A stretch of 64,000 nt of DNA from the NCBI RefSeq assembly GCF_024807655.1, contig NZ_JANUCR010000006.1:1-64000 (forward strand). The letters are read 5' to 3'. Both the position numbers and the translations under genes were made by a program. Positions 1-6,656 of this stretch are shown here, piece by piece. The notes beneath the pieces were generated by a model. It had not been told where the DNA came from, ran no database searches, and was given only the letters and a program-made list of their open reading frames with translations. Position 1 is the stretch's first letter, and each line of letters begins with the position of its first letter. The DNA comes from Methanococcus voltae (GTDB lineage: Archaea > AGJL01 > Methanococci > Methanococcales > Methanococcaceae).

Positions 1-375
1 TTTCTTGAATGTCCAGTTTCTTTTATCATTGAAGCCCGTAAATTTGTTATTGTTATTACTTTTTTGTAACGTCGCACTTGTGCTATCGCAGTTATCAAGT
101 AAAAGGGTTATGCCTTCTTGTGTCGTGAGGTAACCGCGTAGCGGGGCGCGCTGTATATAACCTTTATTTTCTAATTTTAAAATCAATCTGTTAAGCGTTG
201 AGTATGATTTATCGTATTTTTTGTTATTTATGAAAGCGTCATATAGTCCCTGTGCTAAAAAATTTTTATTTTTACAAAGTTTTAATATACTTATTACTAT
301 GTTTGCATCTTCTCCAAATTCTGCAAGTTCATTGTTGATGGTTGTATGTTGGGTAGGTTCTTCTACTGAAATCAT
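1..375 (-). CDS. Winged-helix protein, 3' end cut by window
   Basis: An open frame of 125 codons starts at the ATG at 375 and runs off the left edge of the window, so the C-terminus is missing. The start is preceded by GGTG six bases upstream. Residues ~20-95 look like a winged helix-turn-helix domain, with a helix-rich stretch, a recognition-helix-like segment around YSTLNRLILKLENKGYI, and a wing ending in GYLTTQEGITLL. This resembles PadR/MarR-like folds in which the wing is followed by a TxxG motif. It lies alone behind its own promoter. It could be a transcription regulator or an initiator accessory protein of element A; the sequence does not decide. Confidence 0.6.
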   Translation of the reverse strand, partial: MISVEEPTQHTTINNELAEFGEDANIVISILKLCKNKNFLAQGLYDAFINNKKYDKSYSTLNRLILKLENKGYIQRAPLRGYLTTQEGITLLLDNCDSTSATLQKSNNNNKFTGFNDKRNWTFKK

Positions 376-387
376 TGTTACACCAAA

Positions 388-450
388 GTGTAAAACAAAC
401 TATTTATAGTACATTTAATAGACTATAAATCGGAAAAGCTTGTTTTACTT
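388..450. promoter_or_regulatory. Promoter with inverted repeats upstream of the winged-helix gene
   Basis: GTAAAACAA at 390-398 is mirrored by TTGTTTTAC at 440-448. Between them are TATA-like blocks (CTATTTATAG at about 400-409 and GACTATAAAT at 421-430). Reading leftward, the TATA-like blocks lie ~25-50 bases before the start at 375, and GGTG sits just upstream of it. The symmetrical 9-bp arms look like an operator, possibly autoregulatory. The binding protein is unknown. Confidence 0.4.
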
Positions 451-476
451 TTTTTATTTTTTTGAAAAATTAGTTA

Positions 477-671
477 TTAAATTGTTAATTTGTTATTTAA
501 CGCGTTTTTTATATCGTCTAAGATTGATACGATTGCCAAAGTACAAACTACAATTATATCATTCGAATTTAAGCCAACGCCCCATATTTGAGTTATTATT
601 TTACCGCCAAGCCATAAAAACAAAAGTATTATAAATAGGGCATAAAATCTATTATTAAATATATTCTCCAT
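477..671 (-). CDS. Small two-helix membrane protein
   Basis: This is a 64-residue protein with a strong ribosome binding site (AAGGAGGA) upstream of the ATG. Two hydrophobic segments are visible, about residues 8-30 and 38-52, with a charged C-terminus. It is the last gene of a leftward operon starting near 2169. No family was recognised. Small membrane proteins in this position of archaeal proviruses are common, but nothing in the sequence shows its role. Confidence 0.6.
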   Translation of the reverse strand: MENIFNNRFYALFIILLFLWLGGKIITQIWGVGLNSNDIIVVCTLAIVSILDDIKNALNNKLTI

Positions 672-674
672 TGT

Positions 675-1007
675 TTAATCCTCCTTTTTAGGTTCCCAGC
701 TTATTATATAGAGTTTATCGGCGTTAGATGTGTATAAGGTTGATACGTCGGTTATTTTTCTTTCAAAGTATTGTACTGTTTCTTTATCCACGATACGAAT
801 AAATAAACCTTGTTTATCGTATTCGCCCATCATAAAATCATCTAATACTTTAAACCTTATATCGTTCTCATTTTCTTTAAATTCTCTTATTGTGTTGTTT
901 TTTAGTCCTGATACTTCATTACTCCAGTTTTTATGTTCTGAATTAAATTGTACCATTTTGTACATTTCTTGTACTGGTTCGGGGTTCAATAGTCTTTTAG
1001 CTTTCAT
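675..1007 (-). CDS. Accessory protein shared with element C, possibly ASCH/PUA-like
   Basis: This 110-residue protein shares clear blocks with the product of 40978-41259 in element C. Both contain SG(L/I)KNNT(I/V)REF, then a DxxxGFM/DDFMMG-like stretch, then I(V/I)(D/N)KET, ITDV/VTDV and LYIISW near the C-terminus. The pattern of a conserved K..T.R turn followed by beta strands and a TDV strand is reminiscent of ASCH/PUA-like RNA-binding domains, but that is only a resemblance. It is packed 1-2 bases from its neighbours in a leftward operon. Its presence in two elements with different virion cargo suggests that it belongs to the early, host-interaction set rather than the particle. Confidence 0.65.
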   Translation of the reverse strand: MKAKRLLNPEPVQEMYKMVQFNSEHKNWSNEVSGLKNNTIREFKENENDIRFKVLDDFMMGEYDKQGLFIRIVDKETVQYFERKITDVSTLYTSNADKLYIISWEPKKED

Positions 1008-1008
1008 T

Positions 1009-1287
1009 TTATGCCTCTGTTTCGTATATTGAGCTTATAGCGTTTTTTATTTCTGTTTTTTTAAATTTAGAATTCATCATTAGCATAAATAATATATCGT
1101 TAAATGTGCTTAGTTCTGAACTTTTAACATCTGTATCAAGCTTAGAATTGTACAATATGCTTAAAAAGTCTATAAATGAATTTCTAAGTTTTTCAACTTC
1201 TAAATCTTGTTTTTTTAAATATTTTTCCGGTTCTTCTTCGGATTTGAAAGCGTTTTCAAATTCTTCATTTATTTTAAATCCTTTCAT
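1009..1287 (-). CDS. Hypothetical acidic helical protein
   Basis: This 92-residue, charged, helix-rich protein has no recognised family. The ATG at 1287 overlaps the stop of the preceding small gene (ATGA), and the stop lies directly before the next gene, so it is translationally coupled within the leftward early operon. No cysteines, signal peptide or membrane segment are visible. Confidence 0.6.
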   Translation of the reverse strand: MKGFKINEEFENAFKSEEEPEKYLKKQDLEVEKLRNSFIDFLSILYNSKLDTDVKSSELSTFNDILFMLMMNSKFKKTEIKNAISSIYETEA

Positions 1288-1421
1288 TTTTTAGCCTCTT
1301 TTAATTCTTTACTTTTAAAATTATATTCTAAGCCGTAATAATCTAACAATGATAAAATACTACGACCTAAGGCGGTATTTTTCATAAAACACTCAAAAGA
1401 AGGCGGTTTTTCTACCTTCAT
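1284..1421 (-). CDS. Hypothetical 45-residue protein
   Basis: A short frame from the ATG at 1421 to a TGA at 1284-1286 encodes 45 residues, and its stop overlaps the next ATG as ATGA. It is preceded by a GGGGTT-like site. The tight overlap and conserved spacing favour a real gene, but no family is recognisable. The central stretch GRSILSLLDYYGLEY could form one amphipathic helix. Confidence 0.45.
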   Translation of the reverse strand: MKVEKPPSFECFMKNTALGRSILSLLDYYGLEYNFKSKELKEAKK

Positions 1422-1424
1422 TTT

Positions 1425-1643
1425 TTAACCCCTGTAGTTTTCAAAGTCACAAAATGCGTATGTTCCGTATTCCATTGTTGCTAAATTTGGCATATCTGGC
1501 TTATAGTCACCATAATTTACAATTTTTAATATATCCATATCCACAACTTGGTTATTTTCAACCAATACGCTAATATCTGCGGTTATTCCGTCTTCAAATT
1601 CATAATTATAAATAACGTGGTGTCCGTTAGGTATTTTAATCAT
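1425..1643 (-). CDS. Small conserved protein shared with element C
   Basis: This 72-residue protein is homologous to the product of 41511-41720 in element C. Both contain a beta-rich core of the form F(E/D)xGI(T/V)A(D/N)(I/V)xxxxE followed by a MD(I/V)L(K/D)IV stretch. Its start overlaps the stop of the upstream gene. No named family was recognised. The pattern of alternating short strands suggests a compact beta fold. Its place in both elements, near the AbrB-like genes, points to the early operon. Confidence 0.65.
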   Translation of the reverse strand: MIKIPNGHHVIYNYEFEDGITADISVLVENNQVVDMDILKIVNYGDYKPDMPNLATMEYGTYAFCDFENYRG

Positions 1644-1861
1644 TTTTTAACCTCTTTTATTAATTTTATAAATTTTAAATCCTTTACATACTGTTTACGT
1701 AAATAGTATTTTAAAGCCTCTTTAAGACTTTTAAACCTGTTAGGATTAGTTTTAAGCGTATGAACGATTGGTACATCGATATTATCCTTTTTACCTAAAT
1801 ATTCTTTTAAATATTCTGCTGGTGTTTTGTCATTTATTGTACAATTTGCGGTTATTTTCAT
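1640..1861 (-). CDS. Hypothetical basic protein
   Basis: This is a 73-residue Lys-rich protein. Its ATG overlaps the TGA of the preceding 36-residue gene and its stop overlaps the following start, so the reading frames are chained. The C-terminal half (KSLKEALKYYLRKQYVKDLK) is a likely amphipathic, nucleic-acid-compatible helix. No family was recognised. Confidence 0.6.
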   Translation of the reverse strand: MKITANCTINDKTPAEYLKEYLGKKDNIDVPIVHTLKTNPNRFKSLKEALKYYLRKQYVKDLKFIKLIKEVKK

Positions 1862-1968
1862 TTTTTAACCTCTTTTTTTAAATTTGCATAAATAAAGCTT
1901 AACATAGCAAATAATACTATAATTTTATGGTCTTGAATTTTAAGCTTACAACCGTGATTATTACTCAT
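1858..1968 (-). CDS. Single-pass mini membrane protein
   Basis: A 36-residue frame runs from the ATG at 1968 to the TGA overlapping the next start (ATGA). Residues ~15-29 (IIVLFAMLSFIYANL) form one short hydrophobic segment followed by a Lys-rich tail. GAGG lies upstream of the start. Translational coupling on both sides supports it. Its function is unknown. Confidence 0.45.
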   Translation of the reverse strand: MSNNHGCKLKIQDHKIIVLFAMLSFIYANLKKEVKK

Positions 1969-1971
1969 TTT

Positions 1972-2169
1972 TTAACCTCTTTTTATAAATCTTTCATATT
2001 TGGGACTATTTCGCTTAATGTTAACTTTTTTGAACTTCTTTTTAATTTCGTTGTTTTCAAGTTCTACGACCTGAATTAGAACGGATTTTCCTATAAAACC
2101 CTTGGGAACTGCTACACCTCCGCTATTTCCCCATTTTTTAACGGTTTTTTTAATTTTACTAACTTGTAT
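1972..2169 (-). CDS. AbrB/MazE-like DNA-binding protein with apparent AUA start
   Basis: A 65-codon frame contains the swapped-hairpin signature KKWGNSGGVAVPKGFIGK (residues 11-28), typical of AbrB/SpoVT/MazE-like DNA-binding domains, followed by a basic tail. There is no ATG, GTG or TTG in frame. The only position with a ribosome binding site (GGTGA at 2174-2178) is the ATA at 2167-2169, so initiation at AUA is proposed. It is the first gene of the leftward operon, facing the winged-helix gene across the divergent promoter region, exactly as AbrB-like genes do in elements B and C. Its probable role is repression or switching of early transcription. Confidence 0.6.
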   Translation of the reverse strand: MQVSKIKKTVKKWGNSGGVAVPKGFIGKSVLIQVVELENNEIKKKFKKVNIKRNSPKYERFIKRG

Positions 2170-2385
2170 GTTATCACCTTTTAATTAACTAACATAAATG
2201 TGTGTTAAAAATTTTACTACACCTTATGTATGTTTAAACATTTTAGAAATAGTATTATAAATAAGTATCTTTTTTGTGTGTTATCCAAAATTTATATAGG
2301 ATAAATTAATAATACCACAAAAATTATTGTACTAATATTTATGTTAATAAAAAGATAAGGTATAATATATAGAATAGGTGAAAAT
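2170..2385. promoter_or_regulatory. Divergent control region of element A
   Basis: These 216 bp separate the leftward AbrB-like operon from the rightward winged-helix gene. The region contains an inverted repeat TTATCC/GGATAA around TTTATATA (about 2282-2305), two GTGTGTTA-type copies (about 2200-2208 and 2276-2283), and a rightward TATA-like stretch before the GGTGAAAAT ribosome binding site at 2377-2385. No gene is seen here. It is presumably where the AbrB-like and winged-helix proteins act. Confidence 0.45.
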
Positions 2386-2796
2386 ATGGAGCTATCACGG
2401 TTATTATTTAAAACAAATGTTAAGGAAATTTTATGTTTATTAAATCAAGAGGGAGAACTTTATTTTTCCGAAATATCCGATAGATTATTTATACAACATG
2501 GGAGTTTAAGCAGACTTTTAAAGCTCCTATATGATGCTAAATTAATTGATAAAAGAAAAGATGAGGAAGACGAGCGGATACTCCCAAAAATGTATTATAG
2601 CATAACTCCTTTAGGTGTGCGAATACTGGAAGTATACGAGGTTTTAAATTCAATAGAAAATGAAATGAAAAGAAAAAATAAACGTAAAAATTCTAAGGAA
2701 CCTCAACCAAATAATAAAAATAAAAATTCAAACAATAACATTAATATTACTAATTCTAAAAATGAAAATGTAGAAAATAATTTAACATTTCAATAA
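2386..2796 (+). CDS. Winged-helix regulator with Asn-rich tail (element A)
   Basis: This 136-residue protein starts at an ATG preceded by GGTGA. Residues ~1-85 form a winged helix-turn-helix (VKEILCLLNQ, then a recognition helix near GSLSRLLKLLYDAKLI, then a wing, then YYSITPLGVRIL). The C-terminal ~50 residues are Lys/Asn-rich and contain INITNSKNENV, similar to the tails of the regulators at 18345 (VTNSKNINVKK) and 42602 (STNINIKK). It is the only rightward gene visible in element A and is divergent from the AbrB-like gene. A role as a lysogeny or copy-control repressor is inferred from this position, which is conserved in all three elements. Confidence 0.75.
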   Translation: MELSRLLFKTNVKEILCLLNQEGELYFSEISDRLFIQHGSLSRLLKLLYDAKLIDKRKDEEDERILPKMYYSITPLGVRILEVYEVLNSIENEMKRKNKRKNSKEPQPNNKNKNSNNNINITNSKNENVENNLTFQ

Positions 2797-2994
2797 TTAT
2801 TATAATTATAATTTTTATAATTATATTAAATTAAATTCTAAAAAAAAAGATAAATAAATTTTAAATTAATATTATTTTTACCTTCAGTATTTACCTTCAG
2901 TATTTACCTTCAGTATTTACCTTCAGTATTTACCTTCAGTATTTACCTTCAGTATTTACCTTCAGCAAAATTTACTAAAAAAAAGATAAATAAA
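2797..2994. repeat. 13-bp tandem repeat between convergent genes
   Basis: Seven copies of the 13-bp unit TTTACCTTCAGTA lie at 2877-2967 (the last ends CAGCA). The array is bracketed by two near-identical stretches, CTAAAAAAAAAGATAAATAA at about 2838 and a similar one at about 2973. It sits where the rightward regulator and the leftward virion operon converge, so it may act in transcription termination or bind a protein. The period is 13, not a multiple of three that would suit coding. Confidence 0.7.
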
Positions 2995-3120
2995 TTATAT
3001 TAATTTTGTTTGTTTTGTTTTCTTAACTTTTTTAGTACTCTTTTTAGGTTTAGTACTCTTTTTACTCTCTGTTTTAGCTTTCTTTTTATCATTGAATACA
3101 TATTTAACTATTTTTATCAT
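2995..3120 (-). CDS. Lys-rich basic mini-protein
   Basis: A 41-residue frame runs from the ATG at 3120, overlapping the preceding stop as ATGA. The second half is a repeat of KKST/KPKK-like units, much like histone H1 or adenovirus core peptides. It is the last gene of the virion operon. A comparable Lys/Thr-rich protein sits at 29112-29345 in element B. A role in genome condensation in the particle is an inference from composition and position. Confidence 0.5.
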   Translation of the reverse strand: MIKIVKYVFNDKKKAKTESKKSTKPKKSTKKVKKTKQTKLI

Positions 3121-3218
3121 TCTTGAACCTCTTCCGCCGGTTCTGGTACATAGTCCGTTATAGTCCCGTCTTCATTTAATTTTTGATATTTTTCAAGTTC
3201 ATAATTATAATATATCAT
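3117..3218 (-). CDS. Hypothetical 33-residue acidic protein
   Basis: A short frame starts at 3218, overlapping the preceding TGA (ATGA) and followed by another ATGA overlap with the basic mini-protein. It is Tyr- and Glu-rich (MIYYNYELEKYQ at the N-terminus, PEPAEEVQE at the end). Chained overlaps are the main support. Its function is unknown. Confidence 0.45.
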   Translation of the reverse strand: MIYYNYELEKYQKLNEDGTITDYVPEPAEEVQE

Positions 3219-3766
3219 TCTACCACATCCACAAAGCTCACTATATCCGTATTAGCAGTTATTGCCGTGCCTATCTCTTTTCTAAACGTTCCGATGGCAT
3301 AAACGCTAATGTTATGACCCACTAAATAATTTATTGTTTTTGCCGAGTTTTCCGTAAGGTCTGTTTTAATCCAATTTGAAGTATCCCATTTAATTAAATC
3401 CCTTGCCCCATCGTAATTAAACGTAGCTGTATAATTTCCCTGCTCTAATATAATATATAAACCCGCTGTGGGTGCTGTATTCGTATAAACTTGTGTACCG
3501 TCTTTATATATTGTTATAGTGCCCCCTTGACTGTTTAAATATATTAAATTAATAGTATCTTGTGTTAATGTACTAATATCTGTAATGGTTCCATCGTATG
3601 GTAAACTTAATGTACTCGTTTGTGTAGTCTTAGAGCCACTATAAACAGAACCGGAACCCCTTAAACATAATATGTCGGTAGGGTATGCTCCATCTTGTGC
3701 AATAAATGAAATTTCATTAAGTGTTATTTCTTCACAAGATACACGTTTATATTTATTTATAATCAT
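3215..3766 (-). CDS. Beta-rich putative virion surface protein
   Basis: This 183-residue protein is rich in Thr, Ser, Gly and Tyr with alternating hydrophobic residues, and it has no membrane segment. The middle (LYLNS-like, then TITIYKDGTQVYTNTAPTAG) reads as a beta-sandwich or PEGA-like fold. It overlaps the upstream coiled-coil gene by four bases. In tailless viruses, a coiled-coil protein followed by a beta-rich head often forms a vertex spike, and I infer such a role here. No specific family was recognised. Confidence 0.6.
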   Translation of the reverse strand: MIINKYKRVSCEEITLNEISFIAQDGAYPTDILCLRGSGSVYSGSKTTQTSTLSLPYDGTITDISTLTQDTINLIYLNSQGGTITIYKDGTQVYTNTAPTAGLYIILEQGNYTATFNYDGARDLIKWDTSNWIKTDLTENSAKTINYLVGHNISVYAIGTFRKEIGTAITANTDIVSFVDVVE

Positions 3767-4029
3767 TTTAACCCCTCCACTATTCCTATTATTTTAGTTG
3801 TTATACCGTTATTTTCTTCTAAAATTGTTAATTTATCGTTTATTGTCGCTATTTCTGTATTAATTGTATTAAGTGCGTCGGGGTCTCCTGTCGACGCTTC
3901 CAATGTTGTAATTTTTGTATTAAGTGTTTCAATGTTATTATTAATATTGTTTAGTTCGGTGTTTAACGTGTTTATTTCCTCACTTGTTGGGATAGTTATA
4001 AACCCGTCGCTAAAAGTTAGTTTTAACAT
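3763..4029 (-). CDS. Coiled-coil putative spike stalk protein
   Basis: This 88-residue protein has a short beta start (MLKLTFSDGFITIPT) followed by heptad-like repeats rich in Asn, Thr and Leu from ~residue 17 to 75, which predict a trimeric or dimeric coiled coil. It overlaps the next gene (ATGA-type). Position between a structural protein and a beta-rich protein suggests a stalk or linker of a vertex fibre. This is inferred from shape only. Confidence 0.6.
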   Translation of the reverse strand: MLKLTFSDGFITIPTSEEINTLNTELNNINNNIETLNTKITTLEASTGDPDALNTINTEIATINDKLTILEENNGITTKIIGIVEGLK

Positions 4030-4042
4030 ATCTTAAACCCCC

Positions 4043-4681
4043 TTATATGCTCTCTAATGTAGGTATTTTACTTAATATATTTTGTTGAGTTTCTGCAATA
4101 TTATTTAATAAAGTAACAATATTGTTAAGTACATTTATTACGTCCGTGTTATCTACCGTTATGCTTGCTAAATCTGCGGTAAATTGTTTCTCATTAATTG
4201 CTGTTTTTATTTCGCTTAAATTAGTTAATACATTGAATGTATTACTTGCGTTAGCTGTTTTTAAATCATTTACTTTATCAATCAAAGAACTATCATATAC
4301 ATTAAGCTTACCGGCGTACATAGTAAATGGTTTATACGTTGAACCCTCCAATCCTTGCACTTTAATAACCGAAAGGTCGCCAAGTTCTGGAACTTCCATA
4401 ATAGTAGGGCTTAAACTCATTCTATCATTTACGGAGCTGGTTGGCATTTGGTCGCTTGCTAATTCACGTTTTAAGTTTATCCAATCTCGATAATTTATGT
4501 TCATTAAAATGAATTCCGTAAACTCTGCGTAAATAGCCGGACTTTCTTTATACTGATATTGCTTATTATTTAAATAGTCCCGTACTCTTGCCGTTTCTTT
4601 TGCTGGGCAATATATAAAACATCCCTCTACGTTATCCAAAGGGTTAATATTGCTTAAATCACTCGTTGAGCCTGTTAACAT
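4043..4681 (-). CDS. Putative structural protein
   Basis: A 212-residue soluble protein. The N-terminal ~130 residues look globular (a stretch around FIYCPAKETARVRDYL, later LSVIKVQGLEGSTYKPFTMY). The C-terminal ~75 residues are helical with repeated VLTNL/VLNNIVTLLNNI heptads that could form a coiled coil. It is placed within the virion operon 12 bases after its upstream neighbour. The family is not recognised. Confidence 0.6.
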   Translation of the reverse strand: MLTGSTSDLSNINPLDNVEGCFIYCPAKETARVRDYLNNKQYQYKESPAIYAEFTEFILMNINYRDWINLKRELASDQMPTSSVNDRMSLSPTIMEVPELGDLSVIKVQGLEGSTYKPFTMYAGKLNVYDSSLIDKVNDLKTANASNTFNVLTNLSEIKTAINEKQFTADLASITVDNTDVINVLNNIVTLLNNIAETQQNILSKIPTLESI

Positions 4682-4692
4682 CTTTTAACACC

Positions 4693-4968
4693 TCATTTAT
4701 TTTTAGTAAGTATTAATTCTAAATTGTGCATTATTCGAGATTCCATAATTTGCAAATCTTCTTTTAAAGTCTTTTTATTATCTTCGTTATTTTTCTGTAA
4801 TTCTTTTCTAATCTCTTTTATCTCGTGTCTAATATCTTTTATATCTTCTTTAATTTCTTTATCCTCATTTTTAAGACTATCAATGTCTTTTTTAACAAAT
4901 ATGAAGTCATAAACGTTAGATACTATAAGCATAAAATTAGATATTATAGTTTTATTAATATTGTACAT
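4693..4968 (-). CDS. Coiled-coil protein with N-terminal hydrophobic helix
   Basis: The start is taken at 4968 because GGTGGG stands five bases upstream. A longer frame to 5067 has no such site and would overlap the neighbouring gene. The 91-residue product begins with a hydrophobic stretch (ISNFMLIVSNVYDFIF) and continues as an almost uninterrupted charged coiled coil (KEIKEDIKDIRHEIKEIRKE). The arrangement suggests a membrane-anchored or virion-scaffold rod. No family was recognised. Confidence 0.6.
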   Translation of the reverse strand: MYNINKTIISNFMLIVSNVYDFIFVKKDIDSLKNEDKEIKEDIKDIRHEIKEIRKELQKNNEDNKKTLKEDLQIMESRIMHNLELILTKNK

Positions 4969-5020
4969 ATTCCCACCGTGTTTTATTTGTTTTAAAAAAA
5001 TAAGTAAAAAATAAATTATT

Positions 5021-6148
5021 TTATTTTGATTTCTTTTTCTTGTTATTAGTGAAGTAGTAGACCCCACCCACCAACAACAAGAGACCCGCCCCGTACATTA
5101 TGTATTTTTTTGTTGGGTCTTCTTGTGGTTCTACTTGGGGTATTGTTGAGTCTTGGGGTTGGTATGGGTCGTATCCATAACCACCGCCCCCACCCCCTGA
5201 ACCTCCATAATCGGAACTATCAGAACCGCCACCCGTTAACCATTCCCAAGGGTTCGGCTGTTCGGGTTGTGTCGGTGTCGTGTTTCCCCCGCCACTCCAA
5301 GGATTAAGCCAATCAGGTACTTTAAATAATTCTTCATATAATTTTTGATTCGCTCCTTCAAAAATATTATTGGGCGTAGGTGGTTTTGTAACGTTTCGCT
5401 CGTTTGCTGTCATTCCGTCGCTATTTGACACTTTTGAGCCATTCATTAAAGTATTTGCAAGACCTAACGCACTACTTCCCGCCATCGCTACTGGGGAGAC
5501 ATACGGAAGTACAGACATAGCAGTTTTTACCCCTGTGTCAATTAAAGAACCTGCCGTATTTGCAATAGCTCCCGCATTTTTAGTAAGCATTGCTACCGGC
5601 GAAACATAAGATAAAGCCCCAATAGCATTGCCTAACCAGTCATTTGATTGAGCTTGTTTTGTGGTTGTAGATACTGAACCATCAGCATTTAATACAGCCA
5701 TAGGCGCATATGCACTAATATTTTGCTTAGAAGTATTTGTATTTATATTGTACAATTTATCTAAATTATTGTTAGATTTTTTATTAGTATCTACATTGAA
5801 AAATACGTCTAATTTAGAACTTCCGGAAGAGCTTGACGACTTTGTAGGGTTCGGGTTGGTATAACTTCCTGATGTGCTGTTTTTCCAACCTGTTTTACTA
5901 CTTGCGGACGTTGTAGGGTCATAGCCTAATTTACCACCTGACGCCCACGTTTTTTTATCATTAAGGGTTTTAAAACTTAAATTATTACTTGAGGAACTTG
6001 TTTTATTACTTGTTTTATTTTTACTTTTAGAATTTCCAGAGCTTGAAGAAGAGGAAGAGCCGGAAGAAGTCTTTTTATCTTTTGAACTTGACGAGCTTTT
6101 TATACTACCGCTTGTACATCTGCCAAAACTTGGCGGAACATATCCCAT
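5021..6148 (-). CDS. Ser/Gly-rich putative virion membrane protein
   Basis: This 375-residue protein starts with a low-complexity Ser/Lys/Gly tract and then a short motif LGYDP...TGWK at ~residues 74-88. Two Ala/Gly-rich hydrophobic stretches follow that each contain YVSPVAM (~residues 180 and 217). The end is a Gly/Pro-rich linker, one membrane helix (YIMYGAGLLLLVGGVYYF) and a Lys tail. The Ser-rich/LGYDP/GWK arrangement recurs at the N-terminus of the 1221-residue protein of element B, so the two virion types share a module. It is probably a membrane-spanning virion component. Confidence 0.6.
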   Translation of the reverse strand: MGYVPPSFGRCTSGSIKSSSSSKDKKTSSGSSSSSSSGNSKSKNKTSNKTSSSSNNLSFKTLNDKKTWASGGKLGYDPTTSASSKTGWKNSTSGSYTNPNPTKSSSSSGSSKLDVFFNVDTNKKSNNNLDKLYNINTNTSKQNISAYAPMAVLNADGSVSTTTKQAQSNDWLGNAIGALSYVSPVAMLTKNAGAIANTAGSLIDTGVKTAMSVLPYVSPVAMAGSSALGLANTLMNGSKVSNSDGMTANERNVTKPPTPNNIFEGANQKLYEELFKVPDWLNPWSGGGNTTPTQPEQPNPWEWLTGGGSDSSDYGGSGGGGGGYGYDPYQPQDSTIPQVEPQEDPTKKYIMYGAGLLLLVGGVYYFTNNKKKKSK

Positions 6149-6150
6149 TT

Positions 6151-6381
6151 TTATCCTCTCCTTTTAATAATAATTAAAATTACAAATAAAAGCACCAAAG
6201 CCCCGAATAGTAATAATAAATTCTTATTTTGTTGTTTTTTCTGATATTCTAAAAGTTGTTTTCGTGTTTCTTCCTGTTGTTTTTTCTGGTCTTCGTTTCC
6301 GAGCCATTGCAAGCCTAAACCGCCCGCAGTTCCACCCACCGCAGTAAGTGCCATAATCAATGGGAGAATGGGAAGTGGCAT
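6151..6381 (-). CDS. Small virion membrane protein
   Basis: A 76-residue protein with an N-terminal hydrophobic Gly/Ala-rich segment (LPLIMALTAVGGTAGGLGL), a Gln/Lys-rich helical middle and a C-terminal membrane helix (LLLLFGALVLLFVILIII) ending in KRRG. The neighbouring gene ends in LRRG, so the two share a positively charged C-terminal stop-transfer. Its place next to the capsid gene in a tailless-virus module suggests an inner-membrane virion protein. The exact function is unknown. Confidence 0.6.
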   Translation of the reverse strand: MPLPILPLIMALTAVGGTAGGLGLQWLGNEDQKKQQEETRKQLLEYQKKQQNKNLLLLFGALVLLFVILIIIKRRG

Positions 6382-6382
6382 A

Positions 6383-6646
6383 TTATCCCCTCCTTAATAA
6401 GTACATAACCACCGCTACGATTACCAAAATGATAATAATACCCATTGGGTTAATATTGCCCTCTTGGTCAATTGGATTAACTGCTTCGGTCATTTGACTA
6501 TACAAACTTTGACCCGCAATAGTACCAACAGCACCGCCCCCAACTAAAGCCCCATTTCTTATTAAATTTGGATTACGTGCGATAATTCTCGAACCTTGAT
6601 TGATGGCGTTTCCAAGTTGTTTGCTTAATAAAGAGATACTAAACAT
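6383..6646 (-). CDS. Small virion membrane protein
   Basis: An 87-residue protein with a Gly/Ala-rich mid-segment (GALVGGGAVGTIAGQSLY) and a C-terminal membrane helix (GIIIILVIVAVVMYLL) followed by RRG. It lies 10 bases downstream of the capsid gene with a GGTGAT ribosome binding site. It resembles the short hydrophobic proteins encoded next to capsid genes in membrane-containing tailless viruses, where they line the internal membrane. That comparison is by architecture only. Confidence 0.6.
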   Translation of the reverse strand: MFSISLLSKQLGNAINQGSRIIARNPNLIRNGALVGGGAVGTIAGQSLYSQMTEAVNPIDQEGNINPMGIIIILVIVAVVMYLLRRG

Positions 6647-6656
6647 AATATCACCT

